The notes: a model not told the origin generated them from the sequence alone. Shown: positions 1 through 8,320, counted from the first letter of the stretch. The stretch is DNA of 42,890 bases from Clostridiales bacterium (GCA_018372435.1 JAHAJA010000037.1:1-42890), one strand, 5' to 3'. Numbers and translations: made by a program.

Positions 1-27
1 TGTTAGAAATATTGGATTGTCAGATAA

Positions 28-2385
28 CTATTTATATATAGAAGCAATATTAACACCTGTATAATAATGTTCTAATATTTCTTCGTATTTGAACCCCTCC
101 TCTACCATTGCTTTAACACCATTCTGACTCATACCAACACCGTGACCATAACCGCCACCACGGATCTTATAACCTGTAAGCTTATCATCCTTAGTAATTT
201 CATCAATAATTATAAAAGCACTTGGCAATAAGCTCATATTAGAAATCTTACTATCATCCTTACGAACTACATCATTACCACTTGGTGATAACAAAATCCG
301 AATATTATACTCAGAAATTACTTTCACGGTATTCTTAGATCCCTTAATAATTATTTCTGTTGCTACACCTCCTGTTGCACGTTTGGTAATAGTAATACTC
401 TTAATATTACCTACAGTGTTTATAGGAGTACTAACATATTTACCAGCAACAAGTGTTAGAATCAACCTACTATTTGCATTATATCTTGTTTGTAATTTTG
501 CATCGATTGTGCTTTTTAGATCCTCTAAAGATACCTTTGTCTGCCAACGATACCAAGCGAAATCACTATCGTAGGTCTCATAATCATCATTGATAATAAA
601 GTCTCTGAATTTCTTATCTTCGGTTAAGTCTAACTCTTTGGTTTTATCCTCATCAACTTGTAATTTTCCTGTTAGATATTCTAACGGTGTATTGTTCATC
701 CAAACTTCACTCGCACTTGAGGTGTACCCACATGAAGTAGAGAAATAATAAGCAGTGATAACCTCACCATCATAATCAAGTACCTTACCATAAGTATCTC
801 TAACAGCTTCAATTGAAGACTCATTCTCTTCCACGTTATTATACACCTGGAACGATGTACTATCATCGACATGTGCACCATATCCACTATACTGATTAGT
901 AAGTAATTGATTATAGGCATAACTTCTTGCGCAAACAGCTTGCACTTTAAGAGACTCTTTTCCATATGAGGTTGGCATCTCACTAGGAACTACACTGTAT
1001 AGATATTCTTCTAAAGGTAGTTCATTCACGATGGTTAAACCTTGTTCATAAGATACGATTTCCAGTGAACCTCTATAACTTGGAATGCCATATGATCTTT
1101 CTATAGAAGAAACTGTTATTTTACCTGTATCCGTTGTTTTAACTCGTAGTCTTCCTTCTTCTAGCATCTTACTTGTTGGTTTGATTGTTACTTGCTCTTT
1201 CGCATCATATTTCTTTGTCTTCTTTCCATATGTAATTGTAAATGGTTCATTAGAAGTTAACACAACCTTGCTATGGAAGATATCTTTGAATCCTGTAGTC
1301 TTTAATAACACACGGATATTCTCAGCTTTAGCGCTTTCTTTAATTAATGCCGCACTAATTTTATCATTCGATACAACAAAATCTGTAACCGTATATCCTA
1401 CAAGCACTGCATTACTAACTTTTGACTCAACATCTCCAAAGATCTTATAGATTCTGTAATTATCTTCTACATATATCTTTCCGTAATCTTCGATTTCAAT
1501 ATATTCTTTGGTAGCTGCGAGTACTTTTCCAGAGATACGATTCGGTTTAACAGAAACTTTTGTAACCTTTTGATTGCTTATAATTAAGTCACCAACAACA
1601 CTAGTTATCTCTTCTGCCAATATATTCTCTGTTTGAAATGTCCTCTCTACACCATTGATAAAAACCGATACACTCTTTTCTTTCCCGTCAATAATCCAAA
1701 CATTTTCAAGTGATATGGTATCGTCCTTTACTTGCTTAATTGCTAGGATCTCATTCCCTTTAACAATAGCAGTTACTGTTTGATTTAGACAGCTCTTTAA
1801 GGATATTCCGTCACTTTGATACGTTTCATCTTCTCCTACAACTTTCCACTTATTTTCCTTCTTATCACTATCAGCCATTACCACAAAGATATCTTTTTCA
1901 GTAGGAACATAATTATATATTTCGGTGCAAATATACTCATAAACGGATAGCCAATCGATAGAACTTATTTTGTTACTTAAGATATCATCCGTTAACTCAA
2001 ATCTAAGACGTTTATAATCCGTTAATTGTAATTTTTCTAATATTTGCTTTGCTTCTCCATATGTAAGTGCGTCATTTGGACGAAAATTCTTATCTTCTTC
2101 CATTAATTCCAGTACGGTAACTGCATTGATGTATTTATCATACCATTTATCCACATCCGTATCTTTATATGTAATAACTCGAACTAATTGTTCGCATTCT
2201 TCCCTCGTGTATGCGGCAAAACTAATCATTTTGGCAACTTGTGCACGAGTTATTGTTTCCTCCAACGGATTTTGAACTTGATCATTCCCACTATTAGTAT
2301 CTTCTTTATTTGAATTTCCATTTCGTAAAAAGATACCACATATTATAATGATACAAAGTATAATTAATACTAATTTACGCTTCAT
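28..2385 (-). CDS. SpoIID/LytB-domain surface protein with SLH-like repeats
   Basis: A 785-residue exported protein. Residues 4-20 form a hydrophobic signal or anchor segment, followed by a Ser/Asn-rich linker. Residues about 44-120 resemble degenerate S-layer homology repeats (TRAQVAKMISFA, then an FRPNDALTYGEA block), which usually bind secondary cell-wall polymers. The C-terminal half is a SpoIID domain: it has the PSEMPTSYGKESLKVQAVCA stretch, whose Glu corresponds to the catalytic Glu of SpoIID transglycosylase, and the family end GGGYGHGVGMSQ. SpoIID cleaves denuded glycan strands during engulfment, and LytB relatives stimulate amidases. The SLH-like part suggests a cell-surface role rather than the membrane-bound sporulation enzyme. 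The ATG at 2385 was chosen over the in-frame ATG at 2430 because AAAGGAG precedes it and the hydrophobic segment follows directly. It is monocistronic. Confidence 0.88.
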   Translation of the reverse strand: MKRKLVLIILCIIIICGIFLRNGNSNKEDTNSGNDQVQNPLEETITRAQVAKMISFAAYTREECEQLVRVITYKDTDVDKWYDKYINAVTVLELMEEDKNFRPNDALTYGEAKQILEKLQLTDYKRLRFELTDDILSNKISSIDWLSVYEYICTEIYNYVPTEKDIFVVMADSDKKENKWKVVGEDETYQSDGISLKSCLNQTVTAIVKGNEILAIKQVKDDTISLENVWIIDGKEKSVSVFINGVERTFQTENILAEEITSVVGDLIISNQKVTKVSVKPNRISGKVLAATKEYIEIEDYGKIYVEDNYRIYKIFGDVESKVSNAVLVGYTVTDFVVSNDKISAALIKESAKAENIRVLLKTTGFKDIFHSKVVLTSNEPFTITYGKKTKKYDAKEQVTIKPTSKMLEEGRLRVKTTDTGKITVSSIERSYGIPSYRGSLEIVSYEQGLTIVNELPLEEYLYSVVPSEMPTSYGKESLKVQAVCARSYAYNQLLTNQYSGYGAHVDDSTSFQVYNNVEENESSIEAVRDTYGKVLDYDGEVITAYYFSTSCGYTSSASEVWMNNTPLEYLTGKLQVDEDKTKELDLTEDKKFRDFIINDDYETYDSDFAWYRWQTKVSLEDLKSTIDAKLQTRYNANSRLILTLVAGKYVSTPINTVGNIKSITITKRATGGVATEIIIKGSKNTVKVISEYNIRILLSPSGNDVVRKDDSKISNMSLLPSAFIIIDEITKDDKLTGYKIRGGGYGHGVGMSQNGVKAMVEEGFKYEEILEHYYTGVNIASIYK

Positions 2386-2694
2386 ACAACTACCCTTGCT
2401 CCTTTCAAAGTCTGTGAAAAGAATCTTCACACTATAACTAGCTCTAAAGCTTCGCCTTATATTTTATACTGCACGTCCACATATGTAAATATATTATATT
2501 ACCCACTTGATTATGATAAGTATTAATTTTAAATTGTGTTTATTAGTATGCTTTATTAAAATGTAGTATATTGGCTTTTTGATGTTGATTCTTAGTTTAT
2601 TTATTAAGTCTATTGATTTTATCACATTAAACTATTACAATAGTAGTGTTGTTAATTTAAAAACACATCACACACTTATTTAACTGCTTTATAA
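2386..2694. other. AT-rich intergenic region
   Basis: This stretch lies upstream of the leftward SpoIID-type gene and, with the hairpin that follows, downstream of the leftward agr operon. Apart from the Shine-Dalgarno sequence next to 2385 I see no convincing promoter, ORF or repeat. A TTTACA and a TATAAA occur near 2473-2499 on the minus strand, but at only 15 nt spacing. Confidence 0.4.
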
Positions 2695-2742
2695 GCAAGA
2701 AAAAAAGGACTATAACTTATGTTATCGTCCTTCTTTTCTTGC
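2695..2742 (-). terminator. Hairpin terminator of the agr operon
   Basis: Arms 2695-2710 (GCAAGAAAAAAAGGAC) and 2727-2742 pair over 16 positions with one mismatch. The 16-nt loop can itself pair (ATAAC with GTTAT). It lies about 85 nt past the agrD stop codon. The A/T tracts sit inside the stem, so it could work on both strands. Confidence 0.65.
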
Positions 2743-2828
2743 CTAAAGATTAAAATTGACTAACGTCAAAATCAGGGTGATTTACTACTTATGGTGGTTA
2801 ACCAGTATGTATAGAGTTTCACAATATC

Positions 2829-2957
2829 TTACTTCTTTAATTTCTTTAATTCAACTGGTTCTTGAGGTTGGTAACATCCCCACCATGAACTCTTACTACT
2901 AGCACTTTTTGCTGAATTTAAACCAACTTTTGCTACTGTATTAAGTACTTTTTTCAT
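2829..2957 (-). CDS. agrD: AgrD-like cyclic autoinducer peptide precursor
   Basis: A 42-residue ORF. The N-terminal part (MKKVLNTVAKVGLNSAKSAS) is a basic amphipathic helix of the kind that holds AgrD at the membrane. It is followed by SKSSWWG, a single cysteine at position 28, YQPQ, and a charged tail EPVELKKLKK. AgrD precursors are cut by AgrB and joined through the cysteine into a thiolactone. The tail with Pro and Glu then Leu-Lys fits the family, and YQP-x-x-P endings are common in clostridial cyclic lactone peptides. The ATG overlaps the last 17 nt of agrB, and GGAGG precedes it by 8 nt (GGAGGTATTACACAATG). The ring is probably Cys28 to Gln32 by analogy; that is inferred. Context with AgrB, AgrC and AgrA makes the call strong. 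Confidence 0.88.
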   Translation of the reverse strand: MKKVLNTVAKVGLNSAKSASSKSSWWGCYQPQEPVELKKLKK

Positions 2958-3540
2958 TGTGTAATACCTCCTCTCTATCAAGCATATGTTGTATTACTAT
3001 AAGCACTGCTACAACAAACAGTGTAATAGCCACGATTAAGGCAACTTTGAAAAAAATAAAGCAAAGGATTAGAATTAAGATTGTCCATATTGCAGAGAGT
3101 AATAAAATCTTCTCCCGAAACTTTACTCCCTCTGCTTCGCTTATCTGCTTCTTAGAATTTGGTACGGGTGCAAATTTAAGAATAACAGATAAATAAAATA
3201 GGACAAATACTACAATTGTATAACCTGATTCTGTATAGACAAGAGCTTCGACTAACGTTATTGTAATTATATAAACAGAAGCTAAAATCAAATTACACTT
3301 TAGATAGGACTGTGCATGATAACCACCACTATAAACACGAGTCAAAGCAAATACCACAAAAAACACGATTGGCTGCCATCCTTGGTGAAGTATTATACCT
3401 AATGTAAGAATTAGTATAAAATTCACAATCGAAGCAAGTAGTGCTTCGTAACCATATACATAGATCGGTATATCCTCCCTAGATATAATCTCTCTATTAA
3501 CTAAAAAAATGGTTAATTTATTGGCTATTTTGGTAATCAT
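2941..3540 (-). CDS. agrB: AgrB-type peptide-processing membrane endopeptidase
   Basis: A 199-residue polytopic membrane protein. AgrB removes the C-terminal tail of AgrD and forms the thiolactone intermediate. The family signature is present: SGGYHAQSYLKC carries the catalytic His75 and Cys82 in the GGxHA-x6-C spacing. Several hydrophobic segments follow, the last at about 145-185. The ATG at 3540 is preceded by GGGAGG at 7 nt, which is better than the upstream ATGs at 3561 and 3555. It is the third gene of agrA-agrC-agrB-agrD, 92 nt after agrC, and its 3' end overlaps agrD. That order differs from the B-D-C-A order of staphylococci. Confidence 0.93.
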   Translation of the reverse strand: MITKIANKLTIFLVNREIISREDIPIYVYGYEALLASIVNFILILTLGIILHQGWQPIVFFVVFALTRVYSGGYHAQSYLKCNLILASVYIITITLVEALVYTESGYTIVVFVLFYLSVILKFAPVPNSKKQISEAEGVKFREKILLLSAIWTILILILCFIFFKVALIVAITLFVVAVLIVIQHMLDREEVLHNEKST

Positions 3541-3632
3541 TTGACTTCCTCCCATAGACATATATTAACCTTTTTCCCTATTCTTTTCAATACTTGGAAC
3601 ACGACTGGTACTCCACAGTACATAATTGGTAG

Positions 3633-4970
3633 TTATAATTCCTTTAATCCTCTTTTTAGTGTTATTTGAAACTCTATTTTGTTGTCAGTTTCAGAATTTT
3701 CCATTATTCCTTCGTATTTATCCACAATATCTCGTATACTTACTATACCTAAACCATGATTTAATTTATCTTTTTTGGTTGTGAAAAACTTTGGATTTTT
3801 CTTCATAATTGATTCTGTAATTGAATTCCGTAAGATGATAATTATATAATTTTTCTTACTTAAAACCTCGAACTCAATTTCCTTCTCGGTTACTAGGTCC
3901 TGCGTTGCCTCTATCGCATTATTCCAAAGATTACCCAGTAAAACACAGATATCCAGTTCATCAAACTCATCAAAGTCAGATAATATACTATATTTTACTT
4001 TAATTCCATAATTATTACATAGATGTAATTTATTATTTAGTACCGCATTTATCAATGAGTTATTTGTAATGATCGTATAATTTATTGGCTCAATTACATT
4101 TGTACAGATATTATATAGATATTCTTGTGCACTTTTATGCTCTCCAGATTGCATTAATGCAAGACAAGCCTCCATATAATTTCGCATATCATGTCGGATT
4201 TTTCGTATCTCTAAATTCTTTTTTTCAAACTCTTCATAAGATTGTTTCTGCTGTTCTAATTGTAATTTAACAAGTTCATACTGTATTTTTTCTTTGTTAT
4301 CCTTTTCTATTTTCAAATAAGAAAGAAAAGTTAAAACATTGATTACAATCAGGCCAAAAACCGCCGAAATAAAGTATAAAATACTACCATTATCCCCGTC
4401 AACCTCTAACTTAATTTGCTTGTCAAATATAAAGCCTGATATTAGTAAGCTCGAGACGAATATAGAAAGAATTGCTACAATTTCGTTTTTCTTAAACATA
4501 AAGTCACTTTTAGGACTTAATCTAGAAATTAATGAAATTGCTAATATAAAACTTCCTTTAGTTATTACTAATAGTAGTACTCTTATTGCATTCCTTTCAA
4601 AAATCAAGGTTTTCATCGTTGTGCTCGTTAATACAGAAAAAACATACAGTACTACAGTATTAATAACTATAATAAAAACAAAAGGTATTAATGAAGTAAA
4701 AACTGTACTTAAAAAAGACCCTTTCAAAAAAATCAGGCCATAACAGATACATACAACAATCGCTAATAAAGTGAATACAACTTCATAAGTTGTAATGTAT
4801 GAACTTAGATTACTTAAAAAGCATAACAAACACGTGAATATAACCAATATAGCTCTTCTATATCTTAAAGCTATATGATCTTTAAATCCTAAATAATATG
4901 ACATAAAATAGAGTATTACAAAATTTTCAATTATACTCGGCATCCAATCAAAAGCGATATCTTCTATCAC
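3633..4970 (-). CDS. agrC: AgrC-like sensor histidine kinase (GHKL)
   Basis: A 445-residue sensor kinase of the AgrC/ComD type. Residues 1 to about 220 contain six or seven hydrophobic segments, the probable peptide sensor. A coiled linker (residues 222-255) leads to the dimerisation helix with the phospho-acceptor His260 in IRHDMRNYMEA. The GHKL ATPase domain follows, with an N box (LLGNLWNNAIEAT, about 344-356) and a G box (GHGLGIVSIRDIVD). The start is GTG at 4970; its G is shared with the TAG stop of agrA, so translation is probably coupled. AAGGAG lies 9 nt upstream. It should phosphorylate the adjacent LytTR regulator on binding the agrD-derived peptide. Confidence 0.93.
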   Translation of the reverse strand: MIEDIAFDWMPSIIENFVILYFMSYYLGFKDHIALRYRRAILVIFTCLLCFLSNLSSYITTYEVVFTLLAIVVCICYGLIFLKGSFLSTVFTSLIPFVFIIVINTVVLYVFSVLTSTTMKTLIFERNAIRVLLLVITKGSFILAISLISRLSPKSDFMFKKNEIVAILSIFVSSLLISGFIFDKQIKLEVDGDNGSILYFISAVFGLIVINVLTFLSYLKIEKDNKEKIQYELVKLQLEQQKQSYEEFEKKNLEIRKIRHDMRNYMEACLALMQSGEHKSAQEYLYNICTNVIEPINYTIITNNSLINAVLNNKLHLCNNYGIKVKYSILSDFDEFDELDICVLLGNLWNNAIEATQDLVTEKEIEFEVLSKKNYIIIILRNSITESIMKKNPKFFTTKKDKLNHGLGIVSIRDIVDKYEGIMENSETDNKIEFQITLKRGLKEL

Positions 4971-5683
4971 TACAGCTCACTCCTTATGTATTTATGGAAT
5001 TCCGTTTTCACTTGTTCTGTTCTATGGCGGCTCATAGGCACGCTTGTTTGGTTAACAAAGATTATCTCAGTTTTTTCTATAGAAAATATATATTTCATAT
5101 TGATTAAGTATCCTATATGCACGCGAATAAACCCGAAATCTTTCAGGTTCTCCTCTAGCTCTCCAATCTTTGCTTTCGTAACAATATCTTTTTTTTGTGT
5201 ATAAACTGTTACTTTATGTTTATTACTCTCTATGTACATAATATCTTTAATATTAATTGCTACAATTTCCCCATTTATGCAATTAAACACTTGAGTTTTA
5301 TTCCTTTTAAGATACATATCTAAGAAGGAAATAATTGCTTCACTCAATTCTGCTACAAAATATGCCTTCCTAATAAAGCGGAAAGGACTGTATCGTAAAG
5401 AACGATACACCAATTGTTCTTCGTTGGTGACGAAGATAATAACGGTATCCGCATTTATATCATTAATCTTTTCTGCTACATCAAATCCTGACATTTCTGG
5501 CATATCAATATCTAGAAATATCAAATCAAATGGTACTTCTTTACAGTCTAAAATCAACTTACTTCCCCTTGTATAATCAAAAATAGTAGCATCTACGTGT
5601 TTACTCTCAAACAAAGCTTTAATACGATTCTTATATGAATGTGATAATGCTTGGTCATCATCGCAAATGGCTATCCTCAACAT
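4970..5683 (-). CDS. agrA: AgrA-like LytTR response regulator
   Basis: A 237-residue response regulator. The receiver domain (residues 1 to about 120) has the acidic pair in ICDDD and the phospho-accepting Asp58 in FLDIDMPEMSG. A LytTR DNA-binding domain (about 135-235) follows, with the typical YIESNKHKVTVYT and the region ending at SMSRHRTEQV. It is first in the operon, with the ATG preceded by AAGGTGATTCT and a strong promoter about 50 nt upstream. In known agr systems the regulator activates its own operon. I could not identify an AgrA-type direct repeat next to the promoter, so autoregulation is inferred from the family. Confidence 0.93.
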   Translation of the reverse strand: MLRIAICDDDQALSHSYKNRIKALFESKHVDATIFDYTRGSKLILDCKEVPFDLIFLDIDMPEMSGFDVAEKINDINADTVIIFVTNEEQLVYRSLRYSPFRFIRKAYFVAELSEAIISFLDMYLKRNKTQVFNCINGEIVAINIKDIMYIESNKHKVTVYTQKKDIVTKAKIGELEENLKDFGFIRVHIGYLINMKYIFSIEKTEIIFVNQTSVPMSRHRTEQVKTEFHKYIRSEL

Positions 5684-5738
5684 AGAATCACCTTCCCAAC
5701 TTATACAAACCCTCTTACTATACGGTCTTGTATATTAG

Positions 5739-5766
5739 ATTATACATTAAATTATATATGTTGCAA
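5739..5766 (-). promoter_or_regulatory. SigA-type promoter of the agr operon
   Basis: On the minus strand a -35 TTGCAA (5761-5766) and a perfect -10 TATAAT (5739-5744) are separated by 16 nt. Transcription would start near 5732, giving a leader of about 48 nt before agrA. It is the only good promoter seen upstream of the four genes. Confidence 0.65.
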
Positions 5767-5895
5767 AGCAATAGTTTGTGTCCTTTTCCTTATTTTGATA
5801 ATTATTAAAATTTTAGTAATTGCATACGATATAGACAGAATATCTCAAACTATATAACTCGAAAAGAAAATGTTATGTGCGAAGTTTATTAAATA

Positions 5896-5940
5896 TCAAA
5901 AAACACTGTCAAGGGAGTACCATTCCTCATTGACAGTGTT
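5896..5940 (-). terminator. Rho-independent terminator after dapB
   Basis: A perfect 11-bp stem (AACACTGTCAA, 5902-5912, with 5930-5940) is followed on the minus strand by six T residues. It starts 6 nt after the dapB stop codon. It separates the dap operon from the agr promoter. Confidence 0.9.
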
Positions 5941-5945
5941 CCTTA

Positions 5946-6701
5946 TTAAAATTTTATAACATCACTCATATCATATCTTCCAGCAGGTTTACCTGCTAAG
6001 AATTTGGCTGCTGTTACAGCCCCTTTTGCAAAAACTGCTTTAGAATAAGCGCTATGATGGAATTCGATAACCTCGTCTAATCCAGCGAATATTATATCAT
6101 GATCACCCACAATACTTCCCCCGCGAACCGCACTAAAACCGATTTCCTTCTTACTTCGTTTCTTTCTCTCTGCTGAACGATCGTATACATATTCATATTC
6201 ATTATCTAATACTTCGTTAATCTTGTCTGCAAAAGCAAGTGCAGTACCCGATGGCGCATCGACTTTTTGATTATGGTGTCGATCAATAATCTCAATATCA
6301 TAGTCTTTTGCTAACATCTTTGTGGCTTCTTGCACTAATTTGAATAACAGGTTCACACCAACGGACATATTTGCGGATTTCAATATAGCAACTTCTTTAC
6401 TTGCTTCTTCTACTGTTTTAAGTTGTTCTTCGGATAAACCTGTTGTACATAAGACTACAGGAATTTTTCTTTCCTTTGCATAAGCAAGTAATTTATCTAC
6501 TGCTGTCGCTGTAGCAAAATCAATGATTACATCTGCTATAATATCACACTTATTAATATCATTAAATACAGGATATTCATTTTCTCTCATAGTATATGGG
6601 TCGATTCCTGCTACAATTGTTAATTCTTCGTCATTTCTTACAATTTCAGAAATCACTTGACCCATCTTCCCATTGCAGCCGTGCATAATAATCTTTATCA
6701 T
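5946..6701 (-). CDS. dapB: 4-hydroxy-tetrahydrodipicolinate reductase
   Basis: A 251-residue cytoplasmic enzyme, the usual DapB length. It reduces the dapA product with NAD(P)H in the diaminopimelate/lysine pathway. The N-terminal Rossmann signature is MHGCNGKMGQ. The catalytic and substrate motif is HHNQKVDAPSGTA, including the paired His and the Lys. The conserved SVGVNLLFKL precedes it. The ATG is preceded by GGAGG at 7 nt. It is second in a dapA-dapB operon (60-nt gap) controlled by the lysine riboswitch upstream of dapA. In a spore former the product also feeds dipicolinate and peptidoglycan synthesis. Confidence 0.97.
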   Translation of the reverse strand: MIKIIMHGCNGKMGQVISEIVRNDEELTIVAGIDPYTMRENEYPVFNDINKCDIIADVIIDFATATAVDKLLAYAKERKIPVVLCTTGLSEEQLKTVEEASKEVAILKSANMSVGVNLLFKLVQEATKMLAKDYDIEIIDRHHNQKVDAPSGTALAFADKINEVLDNEYEYVYDRSAERKKRSKKEIGFSAVRGGSIVGDHDIIFAGLDEVIEFHHSAYSKAVFAKGAVTAAKFLAGKPAGRYDMSDVIKF

Positions 6702-6761
6702 ATATTTGCCTCCAAGTTCTATCCTATGTAGCTCTATTAATTCTATTATTTCTATTTGTTA

Positions 6762-7646
6762 TTAAATAATACCTATTGATTTCATTTCTTTCATAAGGCG
6801 AGATGTGTTCTCAGGTTCCATCTCTGTTAGAGGTCTTCTCAATACTCCAGAAGCTAAACCAGCTAACTCAACTGCTTTTTTAATAGGAATTGGATTTACT
6901 TCACAGAAAAGTGCATTAATTAAAGGTAGATATTTTAATTGTATATCAAGACTGCCTTTAACATCTCCCGCCATGTATTTAGCTACTATATCATGAGTAT
7001 CTCTAGGGGCAATGTTTGATAATACAGAAATCACACCTTTACCACCAAGTGATAAGATAGGTAAAATCTGATCATCATTTCCTGAATATAAATCGATATT
7101 TCCTTCTGTTAATAAGACCATCTCCGCAGCTTGTGACATATTTCCACTTGCTTCTTTGATACCAACGATGTTATCAACATTGTTTACTAATGTTGCTGCT
7201 GTCTTCGCAGCGATGTTGCATCCAGTTCTTCCAGGCACATTATATAGGATAATTGGGGCATCGGAAGCTTTCGCTATATCAGTAAAATGTTCAACCAAAC
7301 CTTTTTGTGTTGCTTTGTTATAGTAAGGTGTCACAAGCAATAAACCATCTACACCTGCTTGACAGGCTTCTTTTGAAAGATATATTGCAGTATCTGTACA
7401 GTTAGAACCTGTTCCAGCTATTACTGGGATTCTTTTGTTAACTCTGCTAACAGCTACTTTGATACATTCTAAATGTTCTTCGTGTGTTAAGGTAGATGCT
7501 TCACCTGTAGTACCACAAATAATTATACTATCCGTTCCATTATCAATTTGATAATCAATGATTTCTTCTAATTTGTTATAATCTACCTCTAAATTCTCTT
7601 TGAATGGTGTAACGATTGCAACACCTGCTCCTGTAAAAATAGCCAT
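6762..7646 (-). CDS. dapA: 4-hydroxy-tetrahydrodipicolinate synthase
   Basis: A 294-residue TIM-barrel aldolase that condenses pyruvate and aspartate semialdehyde, the first committed step of the diaminopimelate/lysine branch. Visible motifs are CGTTGEASTL for pyruvate carboxylate binding, Tyr135 in YNVPGRTG, and the Schiff-base Lys164 in VGIKEASGN. Length and motifs are typical and nothing is missing. The Shine-Dalgarno sequence AGGAGG lies 8 nt before the ATG. It is first gene of dapA-dapB. Regulation is expected through the lysine riboswitch at 8109-8272, although about 385 nt separate the riboswitch terminator from the start codon. Confidence 0.97.
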   Translation of the reverse strand: MAIFTGAGVAIVTPFKENLEVDYNKLEEIIDYQIDNGTDSIIICGTTGEASTLTHEEHLECIKVAVSRVNKRIPVIAGTGSNCTDTAIYLSKEACQAGVDGLLLVTPYYNKATQKGLVEHFTDIAKASDAPIILYNVPGRTGCNIAAKTAATLVNNVDNIVGIKEASGNMSQAAEMVLLTEGNIDLYSGNDDQILPILSLGGKGVISVLSNIAPRDTHDIVAKYMAGDVKGSLDIQLKYLPLINALFCEVNPIPIKKAVELAGLASGVLRRPLTEMEPENTSRLMKEMKSIGII

Positions 7647-7737
7647 AATTAAGCCCTCCTAATATTATAATTAATTACACGGCTTTTTCTAACAGCACAA
7701 CACCTCTATGAGGTTTTTTGTAATTAATAGAATAATT

Positions 7738-7824
7738 GTAACTATAACTCTTTAACTTCACCTAATTGAATGTCTTTGATGCAATTTGTATGACTCTAGT
7801 AAAGTTAGGTAGCTGAATAGTTAC
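7738..7824 (-). other. Candidate structured leader element before dapA
   Basis: Three nested complementary pairs enclose one another: GTAACTAT (7738-7745) with ATAGTTAC (7817-7824), TAACTT (7753-7758) with AAGTTA (7802-7807), and AATTG (7764-7768) with CAATT (7782-7786). On the minus strand this would be an 87-nt stem with internal loops in the dapA leader, downstream of the riboswitch terminator. It matches no RNA class I know. AT-rich DNA gives such pairings by chance fairly often, so confidence is low. Confidence 0.3.
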
Positions 7825-8029
7825 TCTTATAGATTTATTATATTCTATCATTACTTCCTTGAAATACTTTTTACAAAATTTTTCAAATTTTATGTACTGT
7901 TTTTTCAAGATGAAAATATAATAGTACTTAAGGTTCTCTTTCTTATGATTATTTTCATCCTTATCACCGTATCGATAGTTTACGGAGAGTTTTTAGTTTG
8001 CTGAAATTTAAAATACATTTCGTATAACT

Positions 8030-8110
8030 AAAAAAAGTCGACAACACGGTCGACTCCTAAAGAATACTGCATATGTATATCTTCATTGATATGCGAAAAA
8101 ATTCTTTAGG
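8030..8110 (-). terminator. Riboswitch expression platform with terminator
   Basis: Minus strand, 5' to 3': first CCTAAAGAAT (8101-8110) can pair with ATTCTTTAGG (8056-8065), enclosing a second small stem (GCATAT with ATATGC). Then AGTCGAC (8049-8055) and GTCGACT (8036-8042) form a terminator hairpin with a 6-nt loop, followed by a run of T residues. The outer stem shares its first bases with the 3' strand of aptamer helix P1 (CTACC), so ligand binding can alter it. Confidence 0.75.
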
Positions 8111-8272
8111 TAGCACTCCATCATTGTATTGATGACAGTCATATAGTTATTCACTATATGCCCAGCCCTTATTGTTCAGGTTATAAGAACTTCGGCATCT
8201 TTTCCTTTCTACTGTAATCGACTATGCCTGACATATCCTACAGTATACTGATAAAAAATGCGCCTCTACCAA
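8109..8272 (-). promoter_or_regulatory. Lysine riboswitch (L box)
   Basis: On the minus strand the conserved L-box landmarks occur in order: GGTAGAGGCGCA at the 5' side of P1, an AGTA junction, GATGCCGAAG, CTGGGCATATAG, GACTGTCA, and GGAGTGCTACC closing P1 (GGTAG with CTACC). Length (about 164 nt) and order match the aptamer known upstream of lysC in Bacillus subtilis. It binds lysine and should cause premature termination at 8030-8055. The position upstream of dapA-dapB fits feedback control of the lysine pathway. Confidence 0.9.
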
Positions 8273-8291
8273 ATATATTTGAATTGCGTTT

Positions 8292-8320
8292 ATCATAGCA
8301 CCTTACTTTATCTTTGTCAA
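8292..8320 (-). promoter_or_regulatory. Promoter of the lysine riboswitch/dapA transcript
   Basis: A consensus -35 TTGACA (8315-8320) and a -10 TATGAT (8292-8297) lie 17 nt apart on the minus strand. The predicted start near 8285 is about 12 nt before the riboswitch P1 strand, as expected for an L-box leader. Confidence 0.85.

Noticed and set aside
1085..1450. 121-codon plus-strand ORF inside the SpoIID-type gene
   Set aside because: It is a shadow frame of a clear minus-strand gene, has no ribosome site and shows no domain. The same holds for the other antisense ORFs inside the genes.
5767..5895. AgrA-type direct-repeat binding site upstream of the agr promoter
   Set aside because: I searched for paired ACA/TTAAC-like LytTR repeats and found none convincing in this AT-rich stretch.
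7702..7720. Short CCTC-TAT-GAGG hairpin with T run on the plus strand
   Set aside because: No plus-strand gene lies upstream, and on the minus strand the T run is missing, so it is probably chance.
7898..7951. Possible 17-codon leader peptide (MKIIIRKRTLSTIIFSS) in the dapA leader
   Set aside because: It has only two lysines and poor ribosome-site spacing. The upstream riboswitch already explains lysine control.
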